From positions 62,001-126,000 of the forward strand of contig NZ_JAGFNP010000009.1 of the NCBI RefSeq assembly GCF_017592475.1: 64,000 bases of DNA. The letters are read 5' to 3'. Both the position numbers and the translations under genes were made by a program. A model generated the notes under the pieces. That model was not told where the DNA came from, did not search any database, and saw only the letters and a list, made by a program, of their open reading frames with translations. Source of the DNA: Glycomyces niveus (GTDB taxonomy: Bacteria > Actinomycetota > Actinomycetes > Mycobacteriales > Micromonosporaceae). The first letter of the stretch is position 1. Each line of letters begins with the position of its first letter. Positions 28,531 to 36,714 of this stretch are shown in pieces.

Positions 28531-31470
28531 ATGACCGATGTGCAGCTCCCGAACGAGGATCGCGATCCCGCCCGGCCGTGGCTCGACTACCGCGGGACGT
28601 TCGAACTTGAGCCGGCGCCCCGGCGCGGCTTCCCGTCCGGTGACGTGGCGTACACAGTGGACGACTCCATGCCGGGGCACTGGCGGGAGGTCCGGGAGCG
28701 CACCGCGGAGCAGATCCAGGCGGCCGTCGAGTCCTCGGCCAGCGAGCCCGCGATCGCCGCCGCGGCTCGGTCCTACCTCGACGGGGAGCCCGACCCGCTC
28801 GGCGCGGCGGCCGCGTTCCAGGTCGCGGCCGGCTCCGCAAGCCTGTACGAGGTGTCCAAGGAGTACCGCCAGTTCGACTCCTGGATCCACGAGCACGGCG
28901 CCGAGTTCGCCACCCGTGCGCTCATGCGGCAGTTCGAGATCCGGATCGTGAGCGAGCACACCGGGAAGGTCTACGCGCCGACCCGGTACCGGCCCGATGC
29001 GCCCGCGTTCCGGTACGCGCCCGAGCAGCCGCGCGGCGCGCAATGGACCCGCACCGAGCAGTGGCGCTTGCGAACCTTCCTTGCGGCCCAACCGGAGTCG
29101 GAGTACAGGCGGTACCGGGCCGTACTCGAGCCCTTCGGCCGCAACCACCAGCAGCGGCTGGCCCGCGCATTCGTCATGCCGACCGAGCGGGACTGGGTCG
29201 ACGCGGTGTGCGCCGAATGGCCCGAGCGGGACGCGAAGACCTGGCAGGACCAGTACCAGCTCACCGCCATCGCGCCCTCGCTCGAACTGCTGGCGGCGGC
29301 CGGGTTCCACCGGGCCCCCAGCCACAACCCGCGCTCCGATGCGGTCGCCTCGCTTGTGGAGGCGTTCGGCGCCGACTGCGCCCCGCTCCTCATCGCGGCT
29401 CTGGAGGTCGACACCCACGAGTACATCGGCGACGAGGGCATGCATGTCGTCCTCTCTGGACTACCCAGCGACGCGGTCGCCGACTACCTCCTCGTGAACC
29501 TGGTCGCCGAGCGGACCGGGCCGTTCGCGCGCGACTTCGCAGAGCTCTTCCCGCGCCGGATGCTGCGCGCCCTCGCGCGCAAGGCACCCGCAGCGAGCCC
29601 GTCCCTGCGGTCGCGGTTCGCGCACCTGCTGGCGACCACGCCGATGCTCGAAGCCGCGCTCACCGTCGCCGAACCCGAGGTCAAGGACGTGATCGACCGG
29701 CTGCGACGACTCGACGGCGTCCCGCCCGAAGCTGAGGCGCTGCCGGACTTCCTCGCGAGCCCGCCGTGGAAGCGCAAGGCCGCCAAGCGGAAACACCCGG
29801 TCGTCGAGATCGCACCACTCGACGGGAGCGACGGATTGCGCTGGCACGAAGGCGAACAGGACGCCTGGCGCGACGGCGACCCGATCCAGCGGCGGCTCGC
29901 GGACGCCGCCGACCCCGCCGACGTGCTCGCGTCCCTCGCGAAGACCCCGAACCTGCACCGGGCGCTCCCGCCGCTCACCGGCGTCGCGGCGGCCCGCCTC
30001 GCCGCCGACTGGCTCGTGCGGCTCCGCTCCACCAGAACCAGCGTCACCGCCTGGCTCGACCGCCACGGCGCCGACGCGGCCGCATGGCTCGTCCCCGACG
30101 CGGTCGGCAAGACCGGCAAGCAGCGCAAAGCCGCAGAAGCGGTGCTGCGCGACGCCGCCCGCCGCCTGGGTGACGACGCCGTCCTCACCGCGGCCGCACC
30201 CTACGGTGAAGCAGCGGTGTCGGCCGTCGCCTCGATCCTCGCAGTCGACCCGCTCGACCTCGACGGCCGCAAAGCACCGAAGGTCCCCGAGTGGGTCGAA
30301 CCGGTCCTCGGCACCCCCGTGCTCGTGCGCGGCGGCGACGCGAGGCTGCCGCGCCCTGCGGTCGAGCACATCGTCGGCGCGATGAGCCTCGACTCGCTCG
30401 CGATCCCTTACGCGGGCATCGCGATCGTCAAGGAACACTGCGATGCCGCGAGCCTGGCCGCGTTCTCGTGGGCCGTCTTCGAGTCCTGGGAGATCAACGA
30501 CGCGCCCGCGAAGGACACTTGGGCGCTGACGCAGCTCGCTCGCTTCGCCGACGCCGGCACGGTCGAACGCCTCGAAGCCCGCATCCGCGTCTGGCCCGAC
30601 CAGCGCCTCTCCAAGCGGGCGCTCAACGCGCTCGAAGTGCTCGGCGCCGTCGAGTCCGAGGACGCGCTGCGCGCCGTCCACCGCCTCACCAGGTTCAGAG
30701 GCTCCAAGGCGGTCAAAGCGGCGGCCGAGAACCAGGTCGAACTCGTCGCCGCCGGCCTGGGCCTCGATGCCGAGCAGCTCGCCGACCGCCTGGTGCCCGA
30801 GCAGGGTCCGGCGGCCGTCACGACCCAGCAGGTCCAGCGCCTGGAGCGGGCGATGGCCGACGGCCGCACCTGGACGGTCGCCGAGTTCCGGGAGCGCCTG
30901 GTCGCCCACCCGCTGCTGTGGGAGCTGGTGCGCCGCCTCGTCTGGCAGGCCGACGAACCCGCGGTCGCGTTCCGGCTCGCCGAGGACCGCACGTTCGCTG
31001 ACGTCGAGGACGACACCGTCGACCTTCCCGACGACGCGCGCGTCCGACTCGCGCACCCCGTACTGCTCGGGGACACGCTCCCCGCGTGGCAGCGGCAGCT
31101 CGCCGATTACGAAGTGCTGCAACCCTTCGACCAGCTCGGCCGCCCCGCCCACACCCTGACCGCCGCCGAGGCCGAGGCCGGACGGCTCACCCGCTTCGAG
31201 GGCCGGAAGGCGCGGACCGGGCCGCTGCACGGCCTCACGCGCGGCCGCTGGCGCGCGGTACGCGAGGACAACTGGACGCGGGCGATCGTGCGACGCCTCC
31301 CCGGCGGCGGCACTATCGAGGCCGCCATCTCGCCCGGCTACGCCGGCGGACCGTACTTCGACGCCGACGAGGCGCAAGTCCTCGAGACGGTCAGGCTGCC
31401 GGAAGGCCCGCTCGACGCAGTCGCGATCGCGGAGGCCATCGCCGACCTGGAGAAGGTCGCGAAAGCCTAA
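28531..31470 (+). CDS. DUF4132 domain-containing protein
   Basis: 979 aa, soluble, no signal peptide. Much of the middle is HEAT-like alpha-helical repeats (for example LEARIRVWPDQRLSKRALNALEVLG). The C-terminal part contains the DUF4132 core (DYEVLQPFDQLGRP and the following Gly/Arg-rich region). Related MolR-type proteins often carry a WGR domain, but none is obvious here. Function unknown. The ATG at 28531 is chosen; an in-frame ATG at 28522 would add three residues. It starts 54 bases after the flavoprotein gene and may share its promoter. Confidence 0.7.
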   Translation: MTDVQLPNEDRDPARPWLDYRGTFELEPAPRRGFPSGDVAYTVDDSMPGHWREVRERTAEQIQAAVESSASEPAIAAAARSYLDGEPDPLGAAAAFQVAAGSASLYEVSKEYRQFDSWIHEHGAEFATRALMRQFEIRIVSEHTGKVYAPTRYRPDAPAFRYAPEQPRGAQWTRTEQWRLRTFLAAQPESEYRRYRAVLEPFGRNHQQRLARAFVMPTERDWVDAVCAEWPERDAKTWQDQYQLTAIAPSLELLAAAGFHRAPSHNPRSDAVASLVEAFGADCAPLLIAALEVDTHEYIGDEGMHVVLSGLPSDAVADYLLVNLVAERTGPFARDFAELFPRRMLRALARKAPAASPSLRSRFAHLLATTPMLEAALTVAEPEVKDVIDRLRRLDGVPPEAEALPDFLASPPWKRKAAKRKHPVVEIAPLDGSDGLRWHEGEQDAWRDGDPIQRRLADAADPADVLASLAKTPNLHRALPPLTGVAAARLAADWLVRLRSTRTSVTAWLDRHGADAAAWLVPDAVGKTGKQRKAAEAVLRDAARRLGDDAVLTAAAPYGEAAVSAVASILAVDPLDLDGRKAPKVPEWVEPVLGTPVLVRGGDARLPRPAVEHIVGAMSLDSLAIPYAGIAIVKEHCDAASLAAFSWAVFESWEINDAPAKDTWALTQLARFADAGTVERLEARIRVWPDQRLSKRALNALEVLGAVESEDALRAVHRLTRFRGSKAVKAAAENQVELVAAGLGLDAEQLADRLVPEQGPAAVTTQQVQRLERAMADGRTWTVAEFRERLVAHPLLWELVRRLVWQADEPAVAFRLAEDRTFADVEDDTVDLPDDARVRLAHPVLLGDTLPAWQRQLADYEVLQPFDQLGRPAHTLTAAEAEAGRLTRFEGRKARTGPLHGLTRGRWRAVREDNWTRAIVRRLPGGGTIEAAISPGYAGGPYFDADEAQVLETVRLPEGPLDAVAIAEAIADLEKVAKA

Positions 31471-31661
31471 AACCGGTCCTCGATATGCCGTGTCGGCGGT
31501 GACGCTCGCGTGCCGTCGATCCGTTGCCCGAGCGATCCGACGGTCCCGGCCGGCTCCGATTGAGAGTCAGGACCGGACCCCGAACGCCCGCCGTTTTCTC
31601 GGCGGACGGCGCGCCGATCGCGTGGTTGCATGGGGCGAAGCGCCCGGATGAAAGGAACCGC

Positions 31662-32807
31662 ATGGACCCGATCACCGACTTCCGAATCGACATCCCGCAG
31701 TCCGCGCTGGACGACCTGCGCGAACGGCTGGAGCGCACGCGCTGGCCCTGGGACGCACCCGAGCCGGGCTGGGCGGGCGGCGTCCCGGTGCCCTACCTCC
31801 GGGGCCTCGCCGACCACTGGCTGCGCCGATACGACTGGCGCGTGCATGAAGCGGCCTTGAACGCTTTTCCGCAGGGGCTCACCGAGATCGACGGCCAGCG
31901 CCTCCACTTCCTGCATGTGCGCTCGCGCGAGCCCGATGCGCTGCCGCTCGTCATCACCCACGGCTGGCCGGGGTCCGTCGTCGAGTTCATGCGGATCATC
32001 GGCCCCCTCTCTGACCCTCGCGCCCACGGCGGCGACCCCGCGGACGCGTTCCACGTCGTCGCTCCCTCCTTGCCGGGCTTCGGGTTCTCGACGCCGCTTT
32101 CCGCTCCAGATTGGACGCACACCCGCATCGCCCGGGCCTGGCTCGCGCTCATGGACCGGCTCGGCTACGACCGCTTCGGCGCGCACGGCGGCGACACCGG
32201 TTCCAAAGTGTCACCGGCCCTGGGCCGTCTCGCGCCCGACCGCGTTGTCGGCGTTCATATCAACGGCGGCTTGGAGCTTCCCGACCCCGGCGACCCCGCC
32301 CTGGCGACGCTCAGTGAAGCTGAGCGCGCGCGCCTTGACGGCGTCCGCGCCCTGGTCCGCCACGGCACCGGCTACGCGGACCTCCAGTCCACGAAGCCGC
32401 AAACGATCGCATACGCGCTCAACGACTCTCCTGTAGGCCAACTCGCCTGGATCGTCGACAAGTTCAAGGACTGGACCGATCCCGCGGCGGACCTCCCCGA
32501 GCACGCGGTGGACGTCGACCAGCTGCTCACGAACGTCACCTTCTACTGGCTCACCGGCACGGGAGCGTCTTCGGCGCACCAGTACCGAGCCGTGCGTGAG
32601 GAGCCGGCCCCGGCGCGTTCCGAGGTGCCGACGGGCATCGCGGTCTTCCCGTCCGACCCGGCGGTCCGGCCGCTGCTCGAACGGGCGCACCGGATCGTGC
32701 ACTGGTCCGAGTTCGACCGGGGCGGACATTTCGCCGCGATGGAGGCGCCCGACCTCCTCGTCCAGGACCTCCGCGACTGCTTCCGCCCGCTCCGCGACGT
32801 GGCCTAG
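31662..32807 (+). CDS. Epoxide hydrolase, alpha/beta-hydrolase fold
   Basis: Opens epoxides to diols; 381 aa. The ATG at 31662 has AAAGGA 7 bases upstream. An N-terminal EHN domain (residues 1-105, starting [16 protein letters not shown]) is typical of the JH/microsomal epoxide hydrolase family. The oxyanion loop HGWPGS is at about 100, the nucleophile Asp178 is in GGDTGS, and the catalytic His is in [11 protein letters not shown] near residue 360. It is preceded by about 190 non-coding bases and convergent with a response-regulator gene. Probably xenobiotic or lipid epoxide detoxification. Confidence 0.9.
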   Translation: MDPITDFRIDIPQSALDDLRERLERTRWPWDAPEPGWAGGVPVPYLRGLADHWLRRYDWRVHEAALNAFPQGLTEIDGQRLHFLHVRSREPDALPLVITHGWPGSVVEFMRIIGPLSDPRAHGGDPADAFHVVAPSLPGFGFSTPLSAPDWTHTRIARAWLALMDRLGYDRFGAHGGDTGSKVSPALGRLAPDRVVGVHINGGLELPDPGDPALATLSEAERARLDGVRALVRHGTGYADLQSTKPQTIAYALNDSPVGQLAWIVDKFKDWTDPAADLPEHAVDVDQLLTNVTFYWLTGTGASSAHQYRAVREEPAPARSEVPTGIAVFPSDPAVRPLLERAHRIVHWSEFDRGGHFAAMEAPDLLVQDLRDCFRPLRDVA

Positions 32808-32822
32808 CAGGGGGCCGCTTCC

Positions 32823-32841
32823 GCTGGCGGCTCCCGCCAGC
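32823..32841. terminator. Short hairpin between convergent epoxide hydrolase and response regulator
   Basis: Perfect 8-bp arms GCTGGCGG / CCGCCAGC with a 3-base loop, in the 50-bp space between two convergent stop codons. Confidence 0.5.
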
Positions 32842-32857
32842 TCGGGATCGGCCAGGG

Positions 32858-33523
32858 TCAGAGCCGTCCTCCGCGCGGGCGGACGAAGCCCGACTCGTAG
32901 GCGATGATGACCGCTTCGGTGCGGTTGGCGGCCCCGAGCTTGGTGAGCACGCTGCGGACGTGGGTCTTCACCGTCTCCAGCGACAGGAACAGCCGGGCCG
33001 CGATGGCCTGGTTCGCCAGGCCCTCGGCGATGAGGCGCAGGACCTCGGCTTCGCGCTTGGTGAGCGCCATCGGGCCGTGCGCGTTGCCCGGCGGCGCGTG
33101 CTCGGCGGCGAGCGAGCGGATCGCCTCGGGGAACAGCAGTCCGTCCCCGGCGGCGACCGTGAGGATCGCGCGGGCGATCTGCTCGATGTCGCTGCGTTTG
33201 AGGATGAACCCCGCCGCGCCGGCGCGCAGCGCCCGGTACACGTACTCATCGTTCTCGAACGTGGTGATGACCAGGACCTGCGGCGGGTCCTCCAGGGACT
33301 CGCGCAAGACCCGGGTCGCCTCGATGCCGTCCATGCCCGGCATGCGGACGTCCATCAGGACCACGTCCGGCCGGTGCGCGCGCACCAGCGGTAGCACCTG
33401 GTCGCCGCCCGAGGCCTCGGCCACCGGCTCGATCTCGGGCCGGGCGGCGAGGAGCGCGCGCAGTCCGGTGCGCACGAGCGGGTCGTCGTCGGCGATGAGC
33501 ACCGAGATCGGCGGAGTGGGCAT
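32858..33523 (-). CDS. NarL/LuxR-type response regulator
   Basis: 221 aa. Receiver domain (residues 6-125) with phospho-acceptor Asp58 in VVLMDVRMPG, acidic pocket ADDD, and Thr/Lys equivalents (ITTF, ILKR). The C-terminal LuxR helix-turn-helix spans about 150-215 (LTKREAEVLRLIAEGLANQAIAARL). The start at 33523 gives MPTPPISVLIADDDP, a normal receiver start. It is in the same direction as the CPBP gene. Its likely partner is the histidine kinase at 34587, which is divergent from the CPBP gene. Confidence 0.93.
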   Translation of the reverse strand: MPTPPISVLIADDDPLVRTGLRALLAARPEIEPVAEASGGDQVLPLVRAHRPDVVLMDVRMPGMDGIEATRVLRESLEDPPQVLVITTFENDEYVYRALRAGAAGFILKRSDIEQIARAILTVAAGDGLLFPEAIRSLAAEHAPPGNAHGPMALTKREAEVLRLIAEGLANQAIAARLFLSLETVKTHVRSVLTKLGAANRTEAVIIAYESGFVRPRGGRL

Positions 33524-33584
33524 CGCCCGATGATGCCACCCCACCGATGGCCATGACGCGGTGCCGGAGGCCAAGTCTCGCGCC

Positions 33585-34445
33585 CTAGCCGCGTGCGGCC
33601 GCGACCGAATGGGACTCCTGCACTGCAACGGGTTCCGGCCGGTCGGCGGCCAGGCGGCCGCTGAAGATGATCCAGGCCGCCACCACCGCCGAGGGCACGA
33701 TCCCGACGAGGGTGTGGGCGAACGCGGTGTCATCGGCCATCGCCTCGCCGACCAGCATGGCGAAGATCATGTTGTTGCCCGCGTGGGCGAGGCTCGCCGT
33801 CCAGACCGAGCCGCTGCGGATCCGCAGCCAGGTGAGGATCACCTCCTGCAGCATGAACGAGACCGTCCACACTGCCAGTCCGAGGGTCACGTTCGCGAAC
33901 TCGATGTAGCCGAGGAATGCGAGCGGGTAGTGCCACACCGCCCAGATGAATCCGGTCAGCAGCGTCGAGATGAACGGGCTCTCCGGGAACAGCCGCAGCC
34001 GGAGGTAGCTCGTCCAGCCGTACTCCTCGCCCCAGTAGATCGGGGCCAGCACGATCACGATGAGCAGCAGCGCGGCGATCGAGACCCACACGGGCTGGCC
34101 GGGCAGGAGCGCGAAGGCCGACAGGTCGAATTCCCATTGGCCGGCGGCCGCGGCGGAGGCCAGCGAGGCCGCCGCGAACCCGAGCGGACCGATCCACGCG
34201 GCGAGGTACAGGCCGACGTTCTGGCGGATCCGCGGCCGCATGCCGGCGTCCGCGAACCCTTCGCGGGTCACCCATTTGCGGACGACGAACGCCGCGATCG
34301 CCGGAGTGAACGCGATCCCGGCGAGCTGCACGAGCGGGTTCACCAGCGACAGTTGGAAGACCAGTCGCGCGATGAACATCCCGGCCCAGGCCAGACCGAA
34401 CGAGATGAGGATGAAGACGAGTACGCCCTTGGTGCGGGTCGTCAT
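33585..34445 (-). CDS. CPBP-family intramembrane glutamic protease
   Basis: 286 aa, seven or eight predicted membrane helices. The CPBP (CAAX-protease/bacteriocin-processing) motifs are present: EEYGWTSYL (the paired glutamates), FIWAVWHYP with a conserved His, and a later HAGNN. The start at 34445 (MTTRTKG) has AAAGGA upstream; a longer reading lacks a ribosome site. It lies between the two genes of a two-component system, so its expression is probably controlled by that system, or it modifies a membrane protein linked to the signal. Family members act in prenyl-protein processing and bacteriocin self-immunity; the target here is unknown. Confidence 0.87.
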   Translation of the reverse strand: MTTRTKGVLVFILISFGLAWAGMFIARLVFQLSLVNPLVQLAGIAFTPAIAAFVVRKWVTREGFADAGMRPRIRQNVGLYLAAWIGPLGFAAASLASAAAAGQWEFDLSAFALLPGQPVWVSIAALLLIVIVLAPIYWGEEYGWTSYLRLRLFPESPFISTLLTGFIWAVWHYPLAFLGYIEFANVTLGLAVWTVSFMLQEVILTWLRIRSGSVWTASLAHAGNNMIFAMLVGEAMADDTAFAHTLVGIVPSAVVAAWIIFSGRLAADRPEPVAVQESHSVAAARG

Positions 34446-34586
34446 GCGAGGCGGTCCTTTCGGAAGGCGGTTGTCACTCCCCAACGGTCGCCGCGGCGCG
34501 GCCTCCCCGACTCCCTAGAAAGCGTGGTTTCCGCATCCCTCGCAAGAGGGAGGCAGCCCGCCGAGCGGTCCTGGCACACTCGCCCC

Positions 34587-35810
34587 ATGCGACAGTGCCT
34601 CCGCCTCCCGTTCACCGCCGGCCCGTATCGCGGCTGGGTGCACGCCCTCCTCGGGGTGGTCACGGTGAGCGCGGTCGCCCTTGCCGCGGCGGGCCTGCTG
34701 ATCCTCTGGCCCACCGCCGTTCCGGCCCCCGCGTTCGCCGCGGCCGCGTGGCTCCTCACCGGCGCGGTCGGGCTCCTCGGACCGGTGCGGCGGGCGAGCG
34801 TGCGCCTCGCCAACGGCCTCTTGGGGACCGGTCTGCAGCATCCACTGCGCCCGCGCCGCACCGCGACGGCCGCTTGGACACTGGCGTGGACCCTCGCGGG
34901 CGCCGCGCTGGCGGCCGCCTCGAGCCTGGCGCTCTTCACCCTCGGCCTTCCCTTGGTATGGCTTGATGGCGGCGACACGATCGCCTTCGGGGCGCAACTG
35001 CGGATCGCTCCGGGCGCGGCAGGATCCTGGACGCTCGCGGCAGCTGCGGGAGTCGCGGTTGCGACGGTCTACCTCGCCGCCGGTTACACCGCCCTCATGC
35101 GCCGCCTCGCCTCACTGCTCCTCGGCCCGGGTCTGGGCGAACGCCTCGCAGCGGCCGAAGCCGAGGCCGACCGCGCCGCCGCTCGCAACCGGCTGGCGCG
35201 CGACCTTCACGACTCGATCGGCCACACCCTGACCGCCTCCACGATCCAGGCCGCGGTCGCCAAACAGGCCATGGCATCCGACCCCGCGGGTGCGCGGCTC
35301 GCCATGGACGCCATCGAGTCCGCCTCGCGCGCCGCGCTCGACGACCTCGACCGCGCCCTCGGCGTCCTCCGCGGCGAACCGGCCGCCACCCACCCCGAAC
35401 CGACCCTGTCCGAGCTCCCCGCCCTCCGCGACCGGATCGCGAGCACGGGCACCGAACTCACCATCGCATTCGACGGCGATACCGGAGCCGGGCTCGACGC
35501 AGCCGCGGCGGTGCCGCCGCTGATATCGAGGGAGGCCTACCGCATCGTCCAAGAGGGAGTCACGAACGCCCTCCGGCACGCCCCCGGTGCCGAAATCCAG
35601 ATTCATCTCGATCTCGCCGACGACCGGCTCCTGCTGCGAGTCGTCAACCCCCTCACCGACACCCGCGCCAAGAGCACCGGCGGGAGGGGCCTTGCGGGCA
35701 TCGCCGAACGCATCCGCGTCCTAGGAGGGGACACCTGGGCGGGCATCGAAGACGACGCGGCATGGACCCTGAGAGCCGCACTCCCGCTGCGCCCTTCCGT
35801 GCGCCGGTGA
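34587..35810 (+). CDS. Sensor histidine kinase, HisKA_3 (NarX/DesK-like) family
   Basis: 407 aa. Four hydrophobic segments (about 20-45, 45-65, 95-120, 150-175) form a membrane sensor with little exposed domain. Dimerisation and phospho-acceptor helix with His208 in RDLHDSIGHT, then the ATPase domain (about 305-400) with EGVTNALRHA (N box) and GGRGLAGIAERI (G box). This kinase type partners with NarL/LuxR regulators, fitting the response regulator at 32858. The short extracytoplasmic loops suggest sensing of membrane stress or a membrane-bound signal. Confidence 0.9.
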   Translation: MRQCLRLPFTAGPYRGWVHALLGVVTVSAVALAAAGLLILWPTAVPAPAFAAAAWLLTGAVGLLGPVRRASVRLANGLLGTGLQHPLRPRRTATAAWTLAWTLAGAALAAASSLALFTLGLPLVWLDGGDTIAFGAQLRIAPGAAGSWTLAAAAGVAVATVYLAAGYTALMRRLASLLLGPGLGERLAAAEAEADRAAARNRLARDLHDSIGHTLTASTIQAAVAKQAMASDPAGARLAMDAIESASRAALDDLDRALGVLRGEPAATHPEPTLSELPALRDRIASTGTELTIAFDGDTGAGLDAAAAVPPLISREAYRIVQEGVTNALRHAPGAEIQIHLDLADDRLLLRVVNPLTDTRAKSTGGRGLAGIAERIRVLGGDTWAGIEDDAAWTLRAALPLRPSVRR

Positions 35811-35921
35811 GACGCCGGCGGGCGGGGGGAGCGGCAGCCGGCGGGGGCCGACATCCGCGCGGGGAGGCGGAGGCGCGGCGTAGCCGCGACTCGTAGCCGC
35901 GATGGGACGTAGGGCATGCCC

Positions 35922-36000
35922 CTTCCCACCCGCATCCGCCTCCGACCTGCCGAAAAGGACCACGGTCCCATATGGGTCCGACATTCACGAGTTTCCGCAG
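35922..36000 (+). repeat. Intergenic repeat element, copy A (second copy at 62799)
   Basis: The convergent gap after the kinase gene holds TTCCCACC, then GAAAAGGAC and a hairpin-like CCCATATGGGTCCGACA, then TTTCCGC. The same order with closely matching bases recurs at 62799-62864. Both copies are in the same orientation and both lie between convergent genes. Just upstream, CGTAGCCGCGA occurs twice (35879-35889 and 35892-35902). No ORF fits. Function unknown. Confidence 0.55.
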
Positions 36001-36029
36001 GTCAGAGGGGCATTTAACGTCGCCTCGGG

Positions 36030-36464
36030 TCAGCCGGCTCCGGCGATGTAGCCCTCGAGCTGCTGCTTCTCGAATTCAAGTTGGCCGATGCGGCCCTTGA
36101 CGACGTCGCCGATGCTCACGATGCCGACCAGCGCACCGTTGCCGGCGACGACGGGGACATGGCGGATGCGGCGCTCGGTCATGAGGAGCATGAGGTCCTC
36201 GATGGAGTCGTCCGGGTTCCTGGTGTGCACCTCGGTGGTCATGATCTGGGAGACGGGCGTGTCGAGCAGGTCGGGTCCGGCTTGGAGGCCCCGGGCGATG
36301 TCGCGTTCGGAGACGATGCCGGCGACGGTGGCCCCGTCCGTCGTCACGACCAGGGCGCCGAGGTTGTGCTCGGCGAGCGCGGCCACCAGGCTGCGCACCG
36401 AGTCCTCGGGTCCGATGGTGACGACGCCGGCGCCCTTGGATCGAAGGATGTCGCTGATGCGCAT
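36030..36464 (-). CDS. Tandem CBS-domain protein
   Basis: 144 aa, two CBS motifs forming one Bateman module (residues about 8-60 and 72-125: GIVSERDIARG and GIVSIGDVVKGRI). Such stand-alone modules bind adenine nucleotides and act as energy or redox-state sensors. The ATG at 36464 follows GGGAGGG. It is divergent from the cstA gene across about 250 bases that contain a complex inverted repeat. Regulatory partner unknown. Confidence 0.88.
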   Translation of the reverse strand: MRISDILRSKGAGVVTIGPEDSVRSLVAALAEHNLGALVVTTDGATVAGIVSERDIARGLQAGPDLLDTPVSQIMTTEVHTRNPDDSIEDLMLLMTERRIRHVPVVAGNGALVGIVSIGDVVKGRIGQLEFEKQQLEGYIAGAG

Positions 36465-36588
36465 AGGACCCTCCCGTTTGCACAGTGAGTGGCGCTCCAG
36501 CATAACCCAGGCAACCGGCGATAAACAGCGGCAAACTGACGCCTCCTGCTGAAAGCGGTTAACCACGTCTTGTGCCGCCAGCGGAAAT

Positions 36589-36643
36589 ACGACACAATCG
36601 TCGGAATAGACATTGATATACGCTTATGTCTATGATGTGTCGT
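36589..36643 (+). promoter_or_regulatory. Nested inverted repeats with a promoter upstream of cstA
   Basis: Outer arms ACGACACA (36589-36596) and TGTGTCGT (36636-36643) enclose inner arms ATAGACAT (36606-36613) and ATGTCTAT (36626-36633), which are 12 bp apart. Within them TAGACA (36607-36612) and TATGAT (36631-36636) make a -35/-10 pair with 18-bp spacing, 79 bp before the CstA start. A regulator binding this structure would occlude the promoter. Confidence 0.55.
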
Positions 36644-36714
36644 CGCGACCCACGCGCGACGCCGCCCCCACCCGGCGACTCCTGTTCCAACGGCGCGACA
36701 CTGGAGGACTGCGC

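Noticed and set aside
35879..35902. Two copies of CGTAGCCGCGA as the start of a CRISPR-like or tandem array
   Set aside because: Only two 11-bp copies with a 2-bp gap, no spacers and no nearby cas genes.
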